Shown: positions 47,843-59,700 of the stretch, in pieces
Numbering within the stretch: position 1 is the first letter of the stretch
How the letters are laid out: every line of letters starts with the position of its first letter
NCBI GenBank assembly: GCA_031180665.1
Contig: JAPSLP010000015.1
Location: 1-64,000 of the forward strand
Reading direction: 5' to 3'
Origin: Cupriavidus sp.
Lineage (GTDB): Bacteria; Pseudomonadota; Gammaproteobacteria; Burkholderiales; Burkholderiaceae
DNA: 64,000 nucleotides
Translations under genes and position numbers: made by a program
Notes under the pieces: generated by a model
What the model saw: only the letters and a program-made list of their open reading frames with translations
Databases searched by the model: none
Told to the model about the DNA's origin: nothing

Positions 47843-48760
47843 ATGTCTGCACACCCCAAGTCCGGCGCCGCGCACGCGCCCTTTCGCACGGTCGCCCTGG
47901 TCGGCAGGTATTCGACCGCGGGCATCGAAGGCCCGCTGGAGGAACTGGCGGCCTGCATCCTGCGCAACGGCCAGGACGTGGTGTTCGAACGCGAGACCGC
48001 GCTGGCAACCGGCCTGACCGACTATCCGGCGCTCTCGGCCGAAGAGATCGGCCGGCAGGCCGACGTGGCGGTGGTGCTGGGCGGCGACGGCACGCTGCTC
48101 GGCCTCGCCCGCCAATTGGCGGGCTTCTCGGTGCCCCTGATCGGCGTCAACCACGGCCGCCTCGGCTTCATGACGGACATCCCGCTGGAGGATGTGCAAT
48201 CGGTGCTGCCCGCCATGCTCAGCGGCAACTACGAGCCCGAGAACCGCATGCTGCTCGAATCGCGCGTGATCCGCGACGAGGGCGTGATCTTCTCCGCGCT
48301 GGCGTTGAACGACGTCGTGGTCAATCGTTCCGGCATCTCCGGCATGGTCGAGCTGGCGGTCTCGGTGGACGGCTACTTCATGTACAACCAGCGCTCCGAC
48401 GGCCTGATCGTGTCGACGCCGACCGGATCGACCGCCTATGCGCTGTCGGCCGGCGGCCCGATCCTGCATCCGACGCTGTCGGGTCTGGTGCTGGTGCCGA
48501 TCGCCCCGCATGCGCTGTCGAACCGGCCGATCGTGCTGCCGCACGACGCCGAGGTGTCGATCGAGGTGGCCACCGCGCGCGATGCCAGCGTCAACTTCGA
48601 CATGCAGTCGCTGACCTCGCTGCTGCCCGGCGACCGCATCGTGGTGCGCCGCTCGGCCAAGACCATCAACCTGCTTCACCCGTTCGGCTACAACTACTAC
48701 GCCACGCTGCGCAAGAAGCTGCACTGGCACGAGTACCCGACCGAAGACAACCGGCTCTGA
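47843..48760 (+). CDS. nadK: NAD kinase
   Basis: 305 residues from ATG 47843 (MSAHPKSG). The diacylglycerol-kinase-like fold shows [14 protein letters not shown] (GGDGT), [13 protein letters not shown], the NE/D-type [10 protein letters not shown] and [22 protein letters not shown]. It makes NADP from NAD and ATP (or polyphosphate) in the cytoplasm. A much longer frame upstream is an antisense by-product of hrcA. hrcA/nadK/recN is the conserved order in betaproteobacteria. Confidence 0.96.
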   Translation: MSAHPKSGAAHAPFRTVALVGRYSTAGIEGPLEELAACILRNGQDVVFERETALATGLTDYPALSAEEIGRQADVAVVLGGDGTLLGLARQLAGFSVPLIGVNHGRLGFMTDIPLEDVQSVLPAMLSGNYEPENRMLLESRVIRDEGVIFSALALNDVVVNRSGISGMVELAVSVDGYFMYNQRSDGLIVSTPTGSTAYALSAGGPILHPTLSGLVLVPIAPHALSNRPIVLPHDAEVSIEVATARDASVNFDMQSLTSLLPGDRIVVRRSAKTINLLHPFGYNYYATLRKKLHWHEYPTEDNRL

Positions 48761-48823
48761 GCGCAAGCGCGCCGCGCTGGTCCCGATCCCTCTCCAAGTC
48801 ACCGCCGCCTTCCGTCTCCCAAG

Positions 48824-50542
<1,719 letters not shown>

Positions 50543-50633
50543 CCCCGCCCGAGCCGCGCAGAGCCGGACGAACCGGACGGACCTAACGAACCGGACATAC
50601 CAACACCGAACCGCACCGACCACAGGAAACCCC

Positions 50634-51113
50634 ATGTTCTTCGCCAAGCCGCCCTCGCCCCTCGACGACCGGTCCGGTACGACCGGCTCCGCCGACGCCG
50701 CGCGCCGCCCGGTCAGCCGCACCACGCGTCGCCTGACGCTCGCGGTGGCGCTGTGCGGCCTGGCGCTGGCGGCCGCCTGCAGCTCGAAGCCCGCCACCCC
50801 GCCGCCGGGCAGCATCACCGACGACCGCGCGCTCGGCGACATCCTGGTCCGCTTTACGCCGCCGGCCGTCGACACCTCGCTGCAGGCCGGCGAACTGCTG
50901 GCGCAGGCCAAGGGACCGATCCGCTTCGTGGTCAAGCGGCCGATGTCCGGCGGCACCTGGCTGGTCACCGCGATTTCGCCGGCGCCCGAGGCCACCATCG
51001 AGCAGGCGGTCACCACGCTGCGCGCCCTGCCCCGGATCGAGGCGGCCGAGGCGGACCGCCGCCTGACGCCCAGCCGGCCCAAGCCGACCGGGCGCGACAT
51101 GCCGGCGAACTGA
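50634..51113 (+). CDS. Lipoprotein resembling a detached subtilase propeptide
   Basis: 159 residues with AGGAAA 9 bp before the ATG. A hydrophobic stretch ends in a lipobox (LAAAC, Cys49) with Ser at +2, which directs outer-membrane sorting. The mature domain matches, in order, the propeptide of the protease encoded next door: GDILVRF against GNIIVRW, VVKRPMSGG against TVKRQMGG, and TLRALPRIEAAEADRRLTP against QLRQDPRVADAVPDRWLRP. Such I9-like propeptides fold and inhibit subtilases. A membrane-anchored inhibitor or folding chaperone for the adjacent protease is therefore likely; no experimental precedent is claimed. Confidence 0.7.
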   Translation: MFFAKPPSPLDDRSGTTGSADAARRPVSRTTRRLTLAVALCGLALAAACSSKPATPPPGSITDDRALGDILVRFTPPAVDTSLQAGELLAQAKGPIRFVVKRPMSGGTWLVTAISPAPEATIEQAVTTLRALPRIEAAEADRRLTPSRPKPTGRDMPAN

Positions 51114-51320
51114 TACGGGGCGATGGCAGGCCGTCAACCCGGTTCGAGATAGCGGACCGAGGAAGCGGATCGAGAGACAAACCGCCCGGAACGTCACGCA
51201 AATAGCGTGCGCTGTCGGACGACCGCCGATTGCCCCACTGCGTTCCGCTGACTATCTTTGAGCCACATTCCCGCGAGCGCCGGCCGCTGCACCCCGGCTT
51301 CGCCCCTCCCGGAGGTGTTC

Positions 51321-53000
51321 ATGCCGCGTTCGTTTCCGCCTGTCGCCCTGCGTCTCGTCCTGGCCGCCGCCGTATCGGCGGGAGCCATCCTGCCCCCGTC
51401 TGCCGCGATGGCCGCGCAACATCCGGATGCCCGCCCGGCACCGGTCTATAGCGGCAACATCATCGTGCGCTGGAAGGACGCACCGGCCGGCACCGCGCTG
51501 ATGCCGGCGGAGGCCGCCGCCGAACAGGTGCGCAAGGTGGCCGAGCAGACCGGCATCGGACTGACCGTCAAGCGGCAGATGGGCGGCAACCTGGCCCTGC
51601 TGGGCGTGCCGGCCGGCAAGGGGGCCGATCCCGAAGCGGTGGCCGCGCAACTGCGACAGGACCCGCGCGTGGCGGACGCGGTGCCGGACCGCTGGCTGCG
51701 GCCGCACGACACGGTGCCGAACGATCCCGAGTTCGCCGTCAACCAGCCCTATCTGGGCTCGCCCGCCGTCATCCCGGGCGCCGCCAACCTGCCCGCCGCC
51801 TGGGATCGCTCACGCGGCAACGAAGGCCTGCTGATCGCCGTGATCGATACCGGTGTGCTGCCGCACCCGGACCTGGCCACACGGCTGGTGGCAGGCTACG
51901 ACTTCATCGCCGATCCGCTGTACTCGCAAGACGGCGACGGCCGCGACAGCGACCCGACCGACGCCGGCGATTTCGTGCCGCAGGGCTTCGCCTGTCCCGG
52001 CATGCCGGCTGCGTCGAACCAGCGTCCCAGTACCTGGCATGGCACCCGCGTCGCCAGCGTGCTGGGCGCGGCGACCAACAACGGGCAGGACATCGCCGGG
52101 GTCGACTGGAGCGCCCGCATCCAGCCGCTGCGCGTCTCGGGCCGCTGCGGCGCGCTGCTGTCCGACACCGTCGACGCGATGCGCTGGGCCGGCGGCCTGC
52201 CGGTGCCCAACGTGCCGAACAACCCCACGCCGGCGCGGGTGGTCAATATCAGCCTCGGCGCGGGCACCTGCAGCAGCTTCGAACAGCAGGCCGTGGATGA
52301 GCTCGCCGCGCGCGGCGTCGTCGTGGTGGCGGCCGCCGGCAACAGCGCCGGCGCGGTGGAAGCGCCGGCCGACTGCCGTGGCGTGATCGCGGTGACCGCC
52401 CATGTCAACGATGGCGAAAACGCCAGCTATGCCAACGTCGGCCCGCAGATCGCGATCAGCGCCCCGGGCGGTGGCTGTCCCAACAGCAAGGTGTCCGGCA
52501 ACACCTGCCTGGTGCCGCCGTCGACGATCCGCACGCTGACCAACGATGGCCAGACCACGGCAGGCAACTACACGCTGGTGAACTCCCAGGGTACCAGCTT
52601 CGCCGCGCCGATGGTGTCGGGCGTCGCCTCGCTGATGCTGGCGGTCAACGGCAACCTGACCAGCGCCCAGGTGTCCGAACTGCTCAAGAGCAGCGCGCGT
52701 CCGCATCCGGCCAATACCTATTGCACGACCGGCAACAACGCCGGCGATTGCGGCGCCGGGCTGCTGGACGCAAACCGCGCACTGGCTTCGGCCGCGGGTG
52801 CACCGGTTCCGCCGGCGCCGCCCCCGGTCAACAACGGTGGCGGTGGCGGTGGCGGTGGCGGTGGCGGTGGCGGTGGCGACGATGGCGGTGGCGGTGCCGT
52901 CCCGCTGTGGAGCGGTGCCTCGCTGGCGCTGGCCGGTCTGCTCGCCCTGCTGCTGCCCGCCGGCCGTCGCCGTCAAGGGAAACTGAATCGAGGGCGCTGA
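51321..53000 (+). CDS. S8 subtilisin-like protease with GlyGly-CTERM tail
   Basis: 559 residues from ATG 51321, with GGAGG 6 bp upstream. Signal peptide 1-32 (ends AAMAA); propeptide about 42-130; catalytic Asp176 (AVIDTGVLPHPD), His240 (STWHGTRVAS), oxyanion Asn341 (AAAGNS) and Ser426 (NSQGTSFAAPM). The C-terminus has a Pro/Gly-rich linker with a long Gly run (about 506-525), a hydrophobic helix (WSGASLALAGLLALLLPAG, 530-548) and Arg-Arg-Arg: the GlyGly-CTERM architecture, which is processed by rhombosortase. A rhombosortase gene lies immediately downstream on the other strand. The mature enzyme is probably released or surface-attached after type II secretion. The Gly run is encoded by GGTGGC repeats near 52838-52880. 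Confidence 0.9.
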   Translation: MPRSFPPVALRLVLAAAVSAGAILPPSAAMAAQHPDARPAPVYSGNIIVRWKDAPAGTALMPAEAAAEQVRKVAEQTGIGLTVKRQMGGNLALLGVPAGKGADPEAVAAQLRQDPRVADAVPDRWLRPHDTVPNDPEFAVNQPYLGSPAVIPGAANLPAAWDRSRGNEGLLIAVIDTGVLPHPDLATRLVAGYDFIADPLYSQDGDGRDSDPTDAGDFVPQGFACPGMPAASNQRPSTWHGTRVASVLGAATNNGQDIAGVDWSARIQPLRVSGRCGALLSDTVDAMRWAGGLPVPNVPNNPTPARVVNISLGAGTCSSFEQQAVDELAARGVVVVAAAGNSAGAVEAPADCRGVIAVTAHVNDGENASYANVGPQIAISAPGGGCPNSKVSGNTCLVPPSTIRTLTNDGQTTAGNYTLVNSQGTSFAAPMVSGVASLMLAVNGNLTSAQVSELLKSSARPHPANTYCTTGNNAGDCGAGLLDANRALASAAGAPVPPAPPPVNNGGGGGGGGGGGGGGDDGGGGAVPLWSGASLALAGLLALLLPAGRRRQGKLNRGR

Positions 53001-53016
53001 ATCGAAGACCGGCGCG

Positions 53017-53673
53017 CTAGCCCACCGCGGCGCGCCGCTGGCCCCACCACTGCTGCGCCAGCCACCAGGCGAAGCCGGCCACGGCGCCGGCCGCATGGGC
53101 GGCGCGCACCACGCCAAACCCCCAGGCCGCATCGAAGCGCACCGGCGCGAGCCACGACTGCTCCAGCCACAGCTTGATCAGCACGCCGGCGGCCAGCGCG
53201 ACGCCGATCGCCCGCGACCAGCGGTCGGCGGCCAGCAGACGCAAGGCACCCCATACCGCCAGCCCATGCAGCGCGCCCGACAGCCCGCCATACCAGCGCA
53301 CTGCCGGCTGCCATAGCAACGCGACCTGCACCGCGACGCCGCAGACCAGCAAGGCCAGCAGCATCTGCCGTGCGCCGGCGGCGCGGCCGGCCAGCAACAG
53401 CAGACCCGACGCCGCCAGCAGATTGCCCAGCCAGTGGCGTCCATCCAGATGGACCCACATCGCGGTCAGCAGCCGCCACCATTGGCGCTCGCCCCCGGGC
53501 AGCATCAGGGCATCGCGCAGATACAGGCCGTGCGCATGGAGCCATGGCACGAAGGTGAAGGCGGCCGACAGCGCACCGATCGCCGCCATCGCGACCAGGG
53601 CCGGCCGCGCGCGCCGCCATGCGAACGAGCGCGCCGTGGCCGGCACGGCGCCGCGGTCCTCTTCGGCGCCCAC
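53017..53673 (-). CDS. rrtA: Rhombosortase (rhomboid-family intramembrane protease)
   Basis: 218 residues with about six membrane helices. Rhomboid landmarks are WVHLDGRHWLGNLLA (His75, His80, Asn84), the catalytic Ser132 in YGGLSGALHG and His193 in VVRAAHAAGAVAG. This GLSG-ALHG plus AH-x-x-GA pattern is that of rhombosortase rather than of GlpG. Rhombosortases cleave GlyGly-CTERM tails; the likely substrate is the convergent subtilase 16 bp away. The gene starts 6 bp after the glnE stop on the same strand and may be co-transcribed with it. An N-terminal stretch of 25 residues precedes the first helix. Confidence 0.88.
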   Translation of the reverse strand: MGAEEDRGAVPATARSFAWRRARPALVAMAAIGALSAAFTFVPWLHAHGLYLRDALMLPGGERQWWRLLTAMWVHLDGRHWLGNLLAASGLLLLAGRAAGARQMLLALLVCGVAVQVALLWQPAVRWYGGLSGALHGLAVWGALRLLAADRWSRAIGVALAAGVLIKLWLEQSWLAPVRFDAAWGFGVVRAAHAAGAVAGFAWWLAQQWWGQRRAAVG

Positions 53674-53679
53674 CGCCGC

Positions 53680-56595
53680 TCAGTCCTGGCCGAACACGGC
53701 CTGCCATAGCGCCCGCACATCGCGCGCCTGGGCCTCGATGGTCGGCGGCGGCACGCGTGCCTGATCCTGGCCGTCGAGCCGCAGCTTGTGCTGGCGCGCG
53801 CGGAAGGTCCGATAGGCATCGCCGACCGACTCGGCCAGCGCCGCGTCGATCAGGCCGAGCTGCCCCGCCATCCGCAGCAGCGCGATATTGCCCGCGTTGC
53901 GCGTCAGCTCGGGATGGGCGCGGCTGTGCAGCAGCACCAGGTACTGCACGGTGAATTCGATGTCGACCATGCCGCCGCGGTCGTGCTTCAGGTCGAAGCG
54001 ATCGCCGCGGTTCGGATGGCCCTCGGCCACCTTGTGCCGCATCGCCACGATCTCCTGGCGCAGCGTGTCGGCATCGCGCGGCTGGCACAGGACCTCCTCG
54101 CGCAGCCGCTCGAAGCGCGCGCCCAGCTCGCGGTCGCCGGCGCAGAAGCGCGCGCGCGTCAACGCCTGATGCTCCCAGACCCAGGCGGTGTTGTCGCCCT
54201 GGCGCAGCTGATAGCGGCGGAACGAGTCGAAGCTGGTGACCAGCAGGCCAGCGGCGCCGTTCGGACGCAGCCGTGTGTCGACGTCGAACAGCATGCCCGC
54301 CGCGGTATGGCTGGTCAGCCAGGTGATCAGGCGCCGCGCATAGGCGGCGTAGATCTCCGCGGCGCCGTCGTCATCGTCGTCGTGCAGGAAGATGATGTCG
54401 AGGTCGGAGGCGTAGCCGAGCTCCTTGCCGCCCAGCCGGCCATAGGCGATCACCGCAAAGCGCGGCGTGTCGCGATGGCGCATCGGCAGTTGCTGCCAGA
54501 CCGCGGTCAGCGTGACGTCCAGCATCGCGTCGGCCAGGTCGGACAGGCGGTCGGCGATCTGCTCGACCGTCAGCCTGCCGTGCAGGTCCTGCAGCAGCAC
54601 GCGGAAGGTCTCGGCATGGTGCTCGCGGCGCAGGATGTCCATCTGCGCCTCGACCTGGCCGTGGGCGGCCAACAGGCGCTCGCCGAGCCGGGCGCGGAAG
54701 GCCTCCCAGTCCGGCACGCTGGCCAGCGCCTCGGCATCGAGCAGCTCGTCGAGCAGTTGCGGATGGCGCGTCAGATAGGTGGCGGCCCAGCGCGACGCGT
54801 GCAGGGTGTGGGCGACCCGCTCCATCGCCTGGGGATACTCGGACAGCAGCGACAGATACGAGGCGCGCCGGCTGATCGCATCGAAGAAGTCGAGAAAGCG
54901 CGCGATGGTGGCATCCGCATCGTCCTGCCGCCCCGCCAGCTCCAGCGCGCGGTTGACCAGCAGATCGAAGCGCGCGCGGCTCTGCTCGGACAGCGCGCGG
55001 TAGCGCGGCGAGGCCGCGGTGGCGCGCAGCCGCTCCAGCAGCCCGCCGCAGTCCGAATAGCCGGCCTGCGCCAGGCGCGCGCATGGCGCCTCCTCGTCCT
55101 CGCCATGCGCCAGCGCGGGCCACAGCGTCTCGGCAGGCGCCTGGCCCTGTTCCGGATCGGAGAAGGTGACCTCGAACTGCTGCGCCACCGGCTCCTGCAG
55201 CTCGGCCAATCGCGCCTGCAGCGCGGGCCAGTCCGCGCAGCCCATCATGCGCGCCACCGCGGACTGTTCCTCCTCGCTGGTCGGCAGATGGTGGGTCTGC
55301 GCGTCGTCGCGATACTGCAGCCGGTGCTCCAGCTGGCGCAGGAAGCGGTAGGCATCGGAGAGCTGCAGCGCCTGCCCGGCCGGCAGCAGCCCGCGCTCGA
55401 CCGCGATCGCGAGCACTTCCAGCGTCGGCCGTGCCCGCAGCGCCAAGTCCTGCCCGCCGCGGATCAGCTGGAACACCTGCGCCATGAATTCGATCTCGCG
55501 GATGCCGCCCCGCCCCAGCTTGATATCGGCCGAGCGCTGGTTGACGCCATGGCCGGCCAGGCCGCCGCTGCGCTTGGCGGCCTCGGCGCGGATCTGCGCA
55601 TGCAGCGAGCGGATCGCGGCGATCACGCCGTAGTCCAGATAGCGGCGGAACACGAACGGCGTGGTCAGCCGCGCCAGCTGGTCGGCGGTGCGCTGCGCGT
55701 GCGGGGTGGCCAGCGACGACACCACGCGCCCCTTGATCCAGGCGTAGCGCTCCCATTCGCGGCCCTGCACCACCAGGTATTCCTCCAGCATGCCGAGGCT
55801 GCAGGCCAGCGGGCCGGCATCGCCATTGGGCCGCAGCCGCATGTCGACGCGGAACACATAGCCGTCGGCGGTGGTCTCGGCCAGCACGCTGATCAGCCGC
55901 CGGCCCAGGCGCGAGAAATACTCGTGGTTCGACAGGCTGCGCTGGCCGCCCGCGGTGTCGCCATCCTCGTCGTAGAGAAAGATCAGGTCGATGTCGGACG
56001 AGACGTTCAGTTCGCGGCCGCCGAGCTTGCCCATGCCGACCACGATCAGCTCCTGCACCTCGCCGCTGTGCTCGCCGACGGCACGGCCGAAGGTCGGCGC
56101 CATGTCCTCGGTCAGCGTGGCCAGCGCATGCTGGATCGACAGCTCGGCCAGGTCGGTCATCGCGCCGGTGACCTCGGCCAGCGTGGCCAGTCCGCGCAGG
56201 TCGCGCTCGATGACGATGCACATCACCTCGGCGCGCAGCCGGCGCAGCGCCTGCCCGATCGCCTGCTCGGCATCGGCGGCGGGCTGCCGCAGCGCCGCCA
56301 GCCGCGCTTCCATCCACACCCGCGTCAGCGGCGCGGCGCTGGCCTGGGCGACCAGCGCCGGCAATTCGGGCCGGGCCTGCATGACCCGCCGCACGTACTG
56401 GGAGGCGGCCGCCGAGTACAATGCGTGTCCCCCGCAATCGGCGGGGTCGAGACCGGTCGCGGCGGTCAGTGCGAAGGCGCCGCTGGCCATGCTGCCCAGG
56501 CCGCCGGCCGCGGTTGCTGCATCGAGTGCAACGGCGGCGTCGGCAGCGTGCCGGCCGGCGCCTGCCTGGGAACTCGCGATATCTGGGGAAGTCAT
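53680..56595 (-). CDS. glnE: Glutamine synthetase adenylyltransferase/deadenylylase
   Basis: About 971 residues from ATG 56595 (MTSPDIASSQ). Two nucleotidyltransferase domains are visible: N-terminal (VVGMGKLGGRELNVSSDIDLIFLYDE; the deadenylylating half) and C-terminal (VIAYGRLGGKELGYASDLDIIFLHDDDDD; the adenylylating half), each with the G-G...D-x-D pattern, separated by a helical regulatory region. It attaches or removes AMP on glutamine synthetase in response to PII and glutamine. Divergent from yhdP; followed by rrtA with a 6-bp gap. Confidence 0.96.
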   Translation of the reverse strand: MTSPDIASSQAGAGRHAADAAVALDAATAAGGLGSMASGAFALTAATGLDPADCGGHALYSAAASQYVRRVMQARPELPALVAQASAAPLTRVWMEARLAALRQPAADAEQAIGQALRRLRAEVMCIVIERDLRGLATLAEVTGAMTDLAELSIQHALATLTEDMAPTFGRAVGEHSGEVQELIVVGMGKLGGRELNVSSDIDLIFLYDEDGDTAGGQRSLSNHEYFSRLGRRLISVLAETTADGYVFRVDMRLRPNGDAGPLACSLGMLEEYLVVQGREWERYAWIKGRVVSSLATPHAQRTADQLARLTTPFVFRRYLDYGVIAAIRSLHAQIRAEAAKRSGGLAGHGVNQRSADIKLGRGGIREIEFMAQVFQLIRGGQDLALRARPTLEVLAIAVERGLLPAGQALQLSDAYRFLRQLEHRLQYRDDAQTHHLPTSEEEQSAVARMMGCADWPALQARLAELQEPVAQQFEVTFSDPEQGQAPAETLWPALAHGEDEEAPCARLAQAGYSDCGGLLERLRATAASPRYRALSEQSRARFDLLVNRALELAGRQDDADATIARFLDFFDAISRRASYLSLLSEYPQAMERVAHTLHASRWAATYLTRHPQLLDELLDAEALASVPDWEAFRARLGERLLAAHGQVEAQMDILRREHHAETFRVLLQDLHGRLTVEQIADRLSDLADAMLDVTLTAVWQQLPMRHRDTPRFAVIAYGRLGGKELGYASDLDIIFLHDDDDDGAAEIYAAYARRLITWLTSHTAAGMLFDVDTRLRPNGAAGLLVTSFDSFRRYQLRQGDNTAWVWEHQALTRARFCAGDRELGARFERLREEVLCQPRDADTLRQEIVAMRHKVAEGHPNRGDRFDLKHDRGGMVDIEFTVQYLVLLHSRAHPELTRNAGNIALLRMAGQLGLIDAALAESVGDAYRTFRARQHKLRLDGQDQARVPPPTIEAQARDVRALWQAVFGQD

Positions 56596-56680
56596 TCCTG
56601 TCACTTGGATGGATCGCGGCAGAGTAACGCCGCGCGAGGAACCATGCGCCACCGGTAACGCCGCCCGGGCTGGCTTCGAA

Positions 56681-56709
56681 TTGGAGAGCGGCTAGTATTG
56701 TCGGATAAT
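56681..56709 (+). promoter_or_regulatory. yhdP promoter, leaderless spacing
   Basis: -35 TTGGAG (56681-56686), 17-bp spacer, -10 GATAAT (56704-56709). The ATG at 56716 is exactly seven bases after the -10, so the transcript should begin at the start codon. Confidence 0.6.
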
Positions 56710-56715
56710 CTGCGC

Positions 56716-59700
56716 ATGTCCAGCCGCGCCACCCCACCCGCCGAACGCCCCACACCGTCCAGCGGCGCGGCAACGACCCCAGGGTCCGCGGGGTCCGCCA
56801 CCGGTGCCGCGGCGGCTCAAGGTGCCGGCCCCGCTTCCTCGTCCTCCCCTCCCTTCGGCAAGTCGCCTTCGACCTCGACCTCGGCCTGGTCTCGCCGGAC
56901 CGGCCGGCTGATCGTCGGCCTGAAGGCCTCGCCGCGCGCCATCTGGCGCACCGTCGCGGCGGCGGTACGCCACCGCTGCTGGGGCTGGATCGCGCGCTGG
57001 CTGCTGCGCCTCGGCGTCGCGCTGGCGGCGGTTGCCGCGGTGCTGTTCCTGCTGATGCGTTTCGTGCTATGGCCCCAGGCCGCCGGCGCCCGCGCCTGGC
57101 TGGAGCAACGCGGCTCGGCGGCGCTGTCGGCCCGCCTGACCATCGCCGCGCTGGAGACCTCGTGGGACGGCTGGCATCCGGCCTTCCATGCGCGCGGCGT
57201 GCGCCTGGTCGACGACCGGCAGCGCGTGCTGCTGTCGGCGGACACGCTGCAGGGCGCACTGTCTTGGCAGTCGCTGAGCACGCTCGAACTGCGCTTCGCC
57301 CGCTTCGACGCCAACCACGCCGACGTGCTGGTGCACCGCTCCGCGCAGGGCCGGCTGGAGGTGGCGGGCATGCCGGTCCGCACGCAGGACCGCAGCGATG
57401 GCGACGATCATCGCTTCCTCGACTGGCTGCTGGCGCAGGGCTCCGTCACGCTGACCGGCGGCAAGGTGCGCTGGCTCGACGAGCAGCGCGGGCTGCCGGT
57501 GCTGGAGGTGGGCGACATCCTGCTGCGCTCGACCCGCAGCGGCGCCCGCCACGACTTGCGGCTGGAGGCGCGCTCGGCCGCGCTGGCCGCGCGTCCGCTG
57601 GTGATCACCGGCACCTTCCGCCATACCTATCTGCATGCGCAGGGAGACTGGCGCAACTGGCGCGGCCAGGCCAGCTGGGATATCGGCCAGCTGCAGCTGC
57701 CGGCGGTGCAGCGCTATCTGAGCCTGTTCGAGCAGGTCGACAGCGGCGTGCTGAGCAGCGACGGCACCATCGAATTCGCCAATGGCGAGATGCTGCGCAG
57801 CCAGGCGCGGCTGCGCGCCAACGCGGTCGATCTGCGCCTGGCCGGCGCGGCCGAGCCGTTGCGGCTGAACCAGTCGCAGGCCCTGCTGCTGCATCGGCGC
57901 GAAGGCGCCGACAACCAGCTGACCGTCGACACGTTGCTGTGGGAGCCCGCGGGCGCGCAGGCCCAGGCCAGCGGCGGCGCCTGGCGCGAGGGCATGCGCC
58001 GCGTCACGCTGCGCTGGGCGCGCGACGACAACGGCGCGCTGCGGCGGCTCGCGCTGAAGGCGCCGACGCTGGACCTCGACGCGCTGCGCGCGCTGTCGAC
58101 CGCGATGCCGCTCGATACCGCGCTGGCCCGCCAGGTGCGTGCGCTGCGGCCCTCAGGCCGGCTCGACAACCTCGACGTCAACTGGACGCGCGAGCGCGGC
58201 GGTCTGCTGCAGCGCCAGGGCGGGCCCGCCCGTTACCAGGTCCAGGGCACGCTGCGCAACGTGTCGGTGCGCGAACAGCCGGCCGAACCGGCGTTCGACA
58301 AGGAGGGCCATGCGAACCTGGGTGTGCCGGGCTTCAGCGGCCTGTCCGGCAATTTCTCCTTCGACCAGCAGGGCGGCAGCGCGCGCTTCGAGGGCACCCA
58401 GGCCACGCTGACCTTCCCCGGCGTGTTCGAAGAGCCCCGCCTGCCCTTCGACGAACTCGCCGGTGCGTTCCAGTGGCGCCGCGAAGGCGGCAAGCTGGTG
58501 GTACGCACCGACGGCATCCGCTTCGCCAACGCCGATACGGCCGGCACCGTGCGCGGCAGCTGGCGCGAAGGCGGCGACGGCCACGCCGGCATTGCGGAGC
58601 TGGACGGCGAGCTCGCCCGCGCACAGATCGCCCGCGTGCCGCGCTACCTGCCGCTGCACGTGCCGGCCAGCACCCGCCACTATCTGGCCGGCGCCCTGGC
58701 CGGCGGCCAATCCGAGGCGGTCCGCTTCCAGGTCAAAGGCGATCTTGCCCACTTCCCCTTCCATGGCGATGCCGCCCGGCATGGCGACTTCCGCGTCGAC
58801 GTGCCGCTGCGGCAGGCGTCCTACCAGATCGATCCGCACGGCCCGGACGGCAAGCCGCTATGGCCGCTGTTCACCGAAATCCACGGCAGCCTGCAGTTCG
58901 AGCGCGGCGCGATGGCGCTGAGCGTCGAGCGCGCCTCGGTGCAGGGCCTCGCCGGCGTGGCGCTGCGCGACATCAAGGGCCGCATCGACGAGCTCGACCA
59001 CCGCGGACGGCTGACGCTGGACGGCAGCGCCAGCGGCCCGATGCAGGGCTTCCTGCGCTATATCGCCAGCAGCCCGGTGCGCGACTGGACCGGCAACTTC
59101 ACCGGCGAGGCGCGCGGCCAGGGCAATGGCGAACTGCGGCTCAAGCTCGACCTGCCGCTGGCCGATGCCACCCGCAGCAAGGTCGAGGGCCAGTACCGCC
59201 TGAGCGGCAACGACGTGGTGCTCGCGCCGGGCCTGCCGATGCTGGGCGGCGCCACCGGCACGGTGGCCTTCAACGAGCACGGCTTCCAGCTCGACGCCGT
59301 GCGGGCGCGCCTGCTCGGCGGCGAGGTGCGCGCCAGCGGCGGCACGCAGCCCGACGGCACGGTGCGCGTGACCGCCGCCGGCAGCGCCAACTCGCGCGGC
59401 ATCGCCGAGGCGCTGTCCGGCGCCGGGCTGACGCCGCTGGCGCGCCGCTTCGAGGGCAACGCCGGCTACCAGGCCGTGATCGGCGTGCGCGAGCGCCAGC
59501 CGGTGATCTCGTTTACCGCCGACCTCGCCGGCATGGCGGTCGACCTGCCGGCGCCGCTGGCCAAGCCGGCCGGGCAGCCCGCGCCGCTGCGCGTCGAACT
59601 GCGGCCGGTGCCCGGACGGGCGGGTCATGAAGAACTCGAACTGCAATACGGCGCGACGCTCAACGCGCGCTATCTGCTGCGCCGTGGCGCCGGCGGTGTC

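Noticed and set aside
53788-56658. 956-codon plus-strand frame
   Set aside because: Antisense of glnE, no domain, shadow composition.
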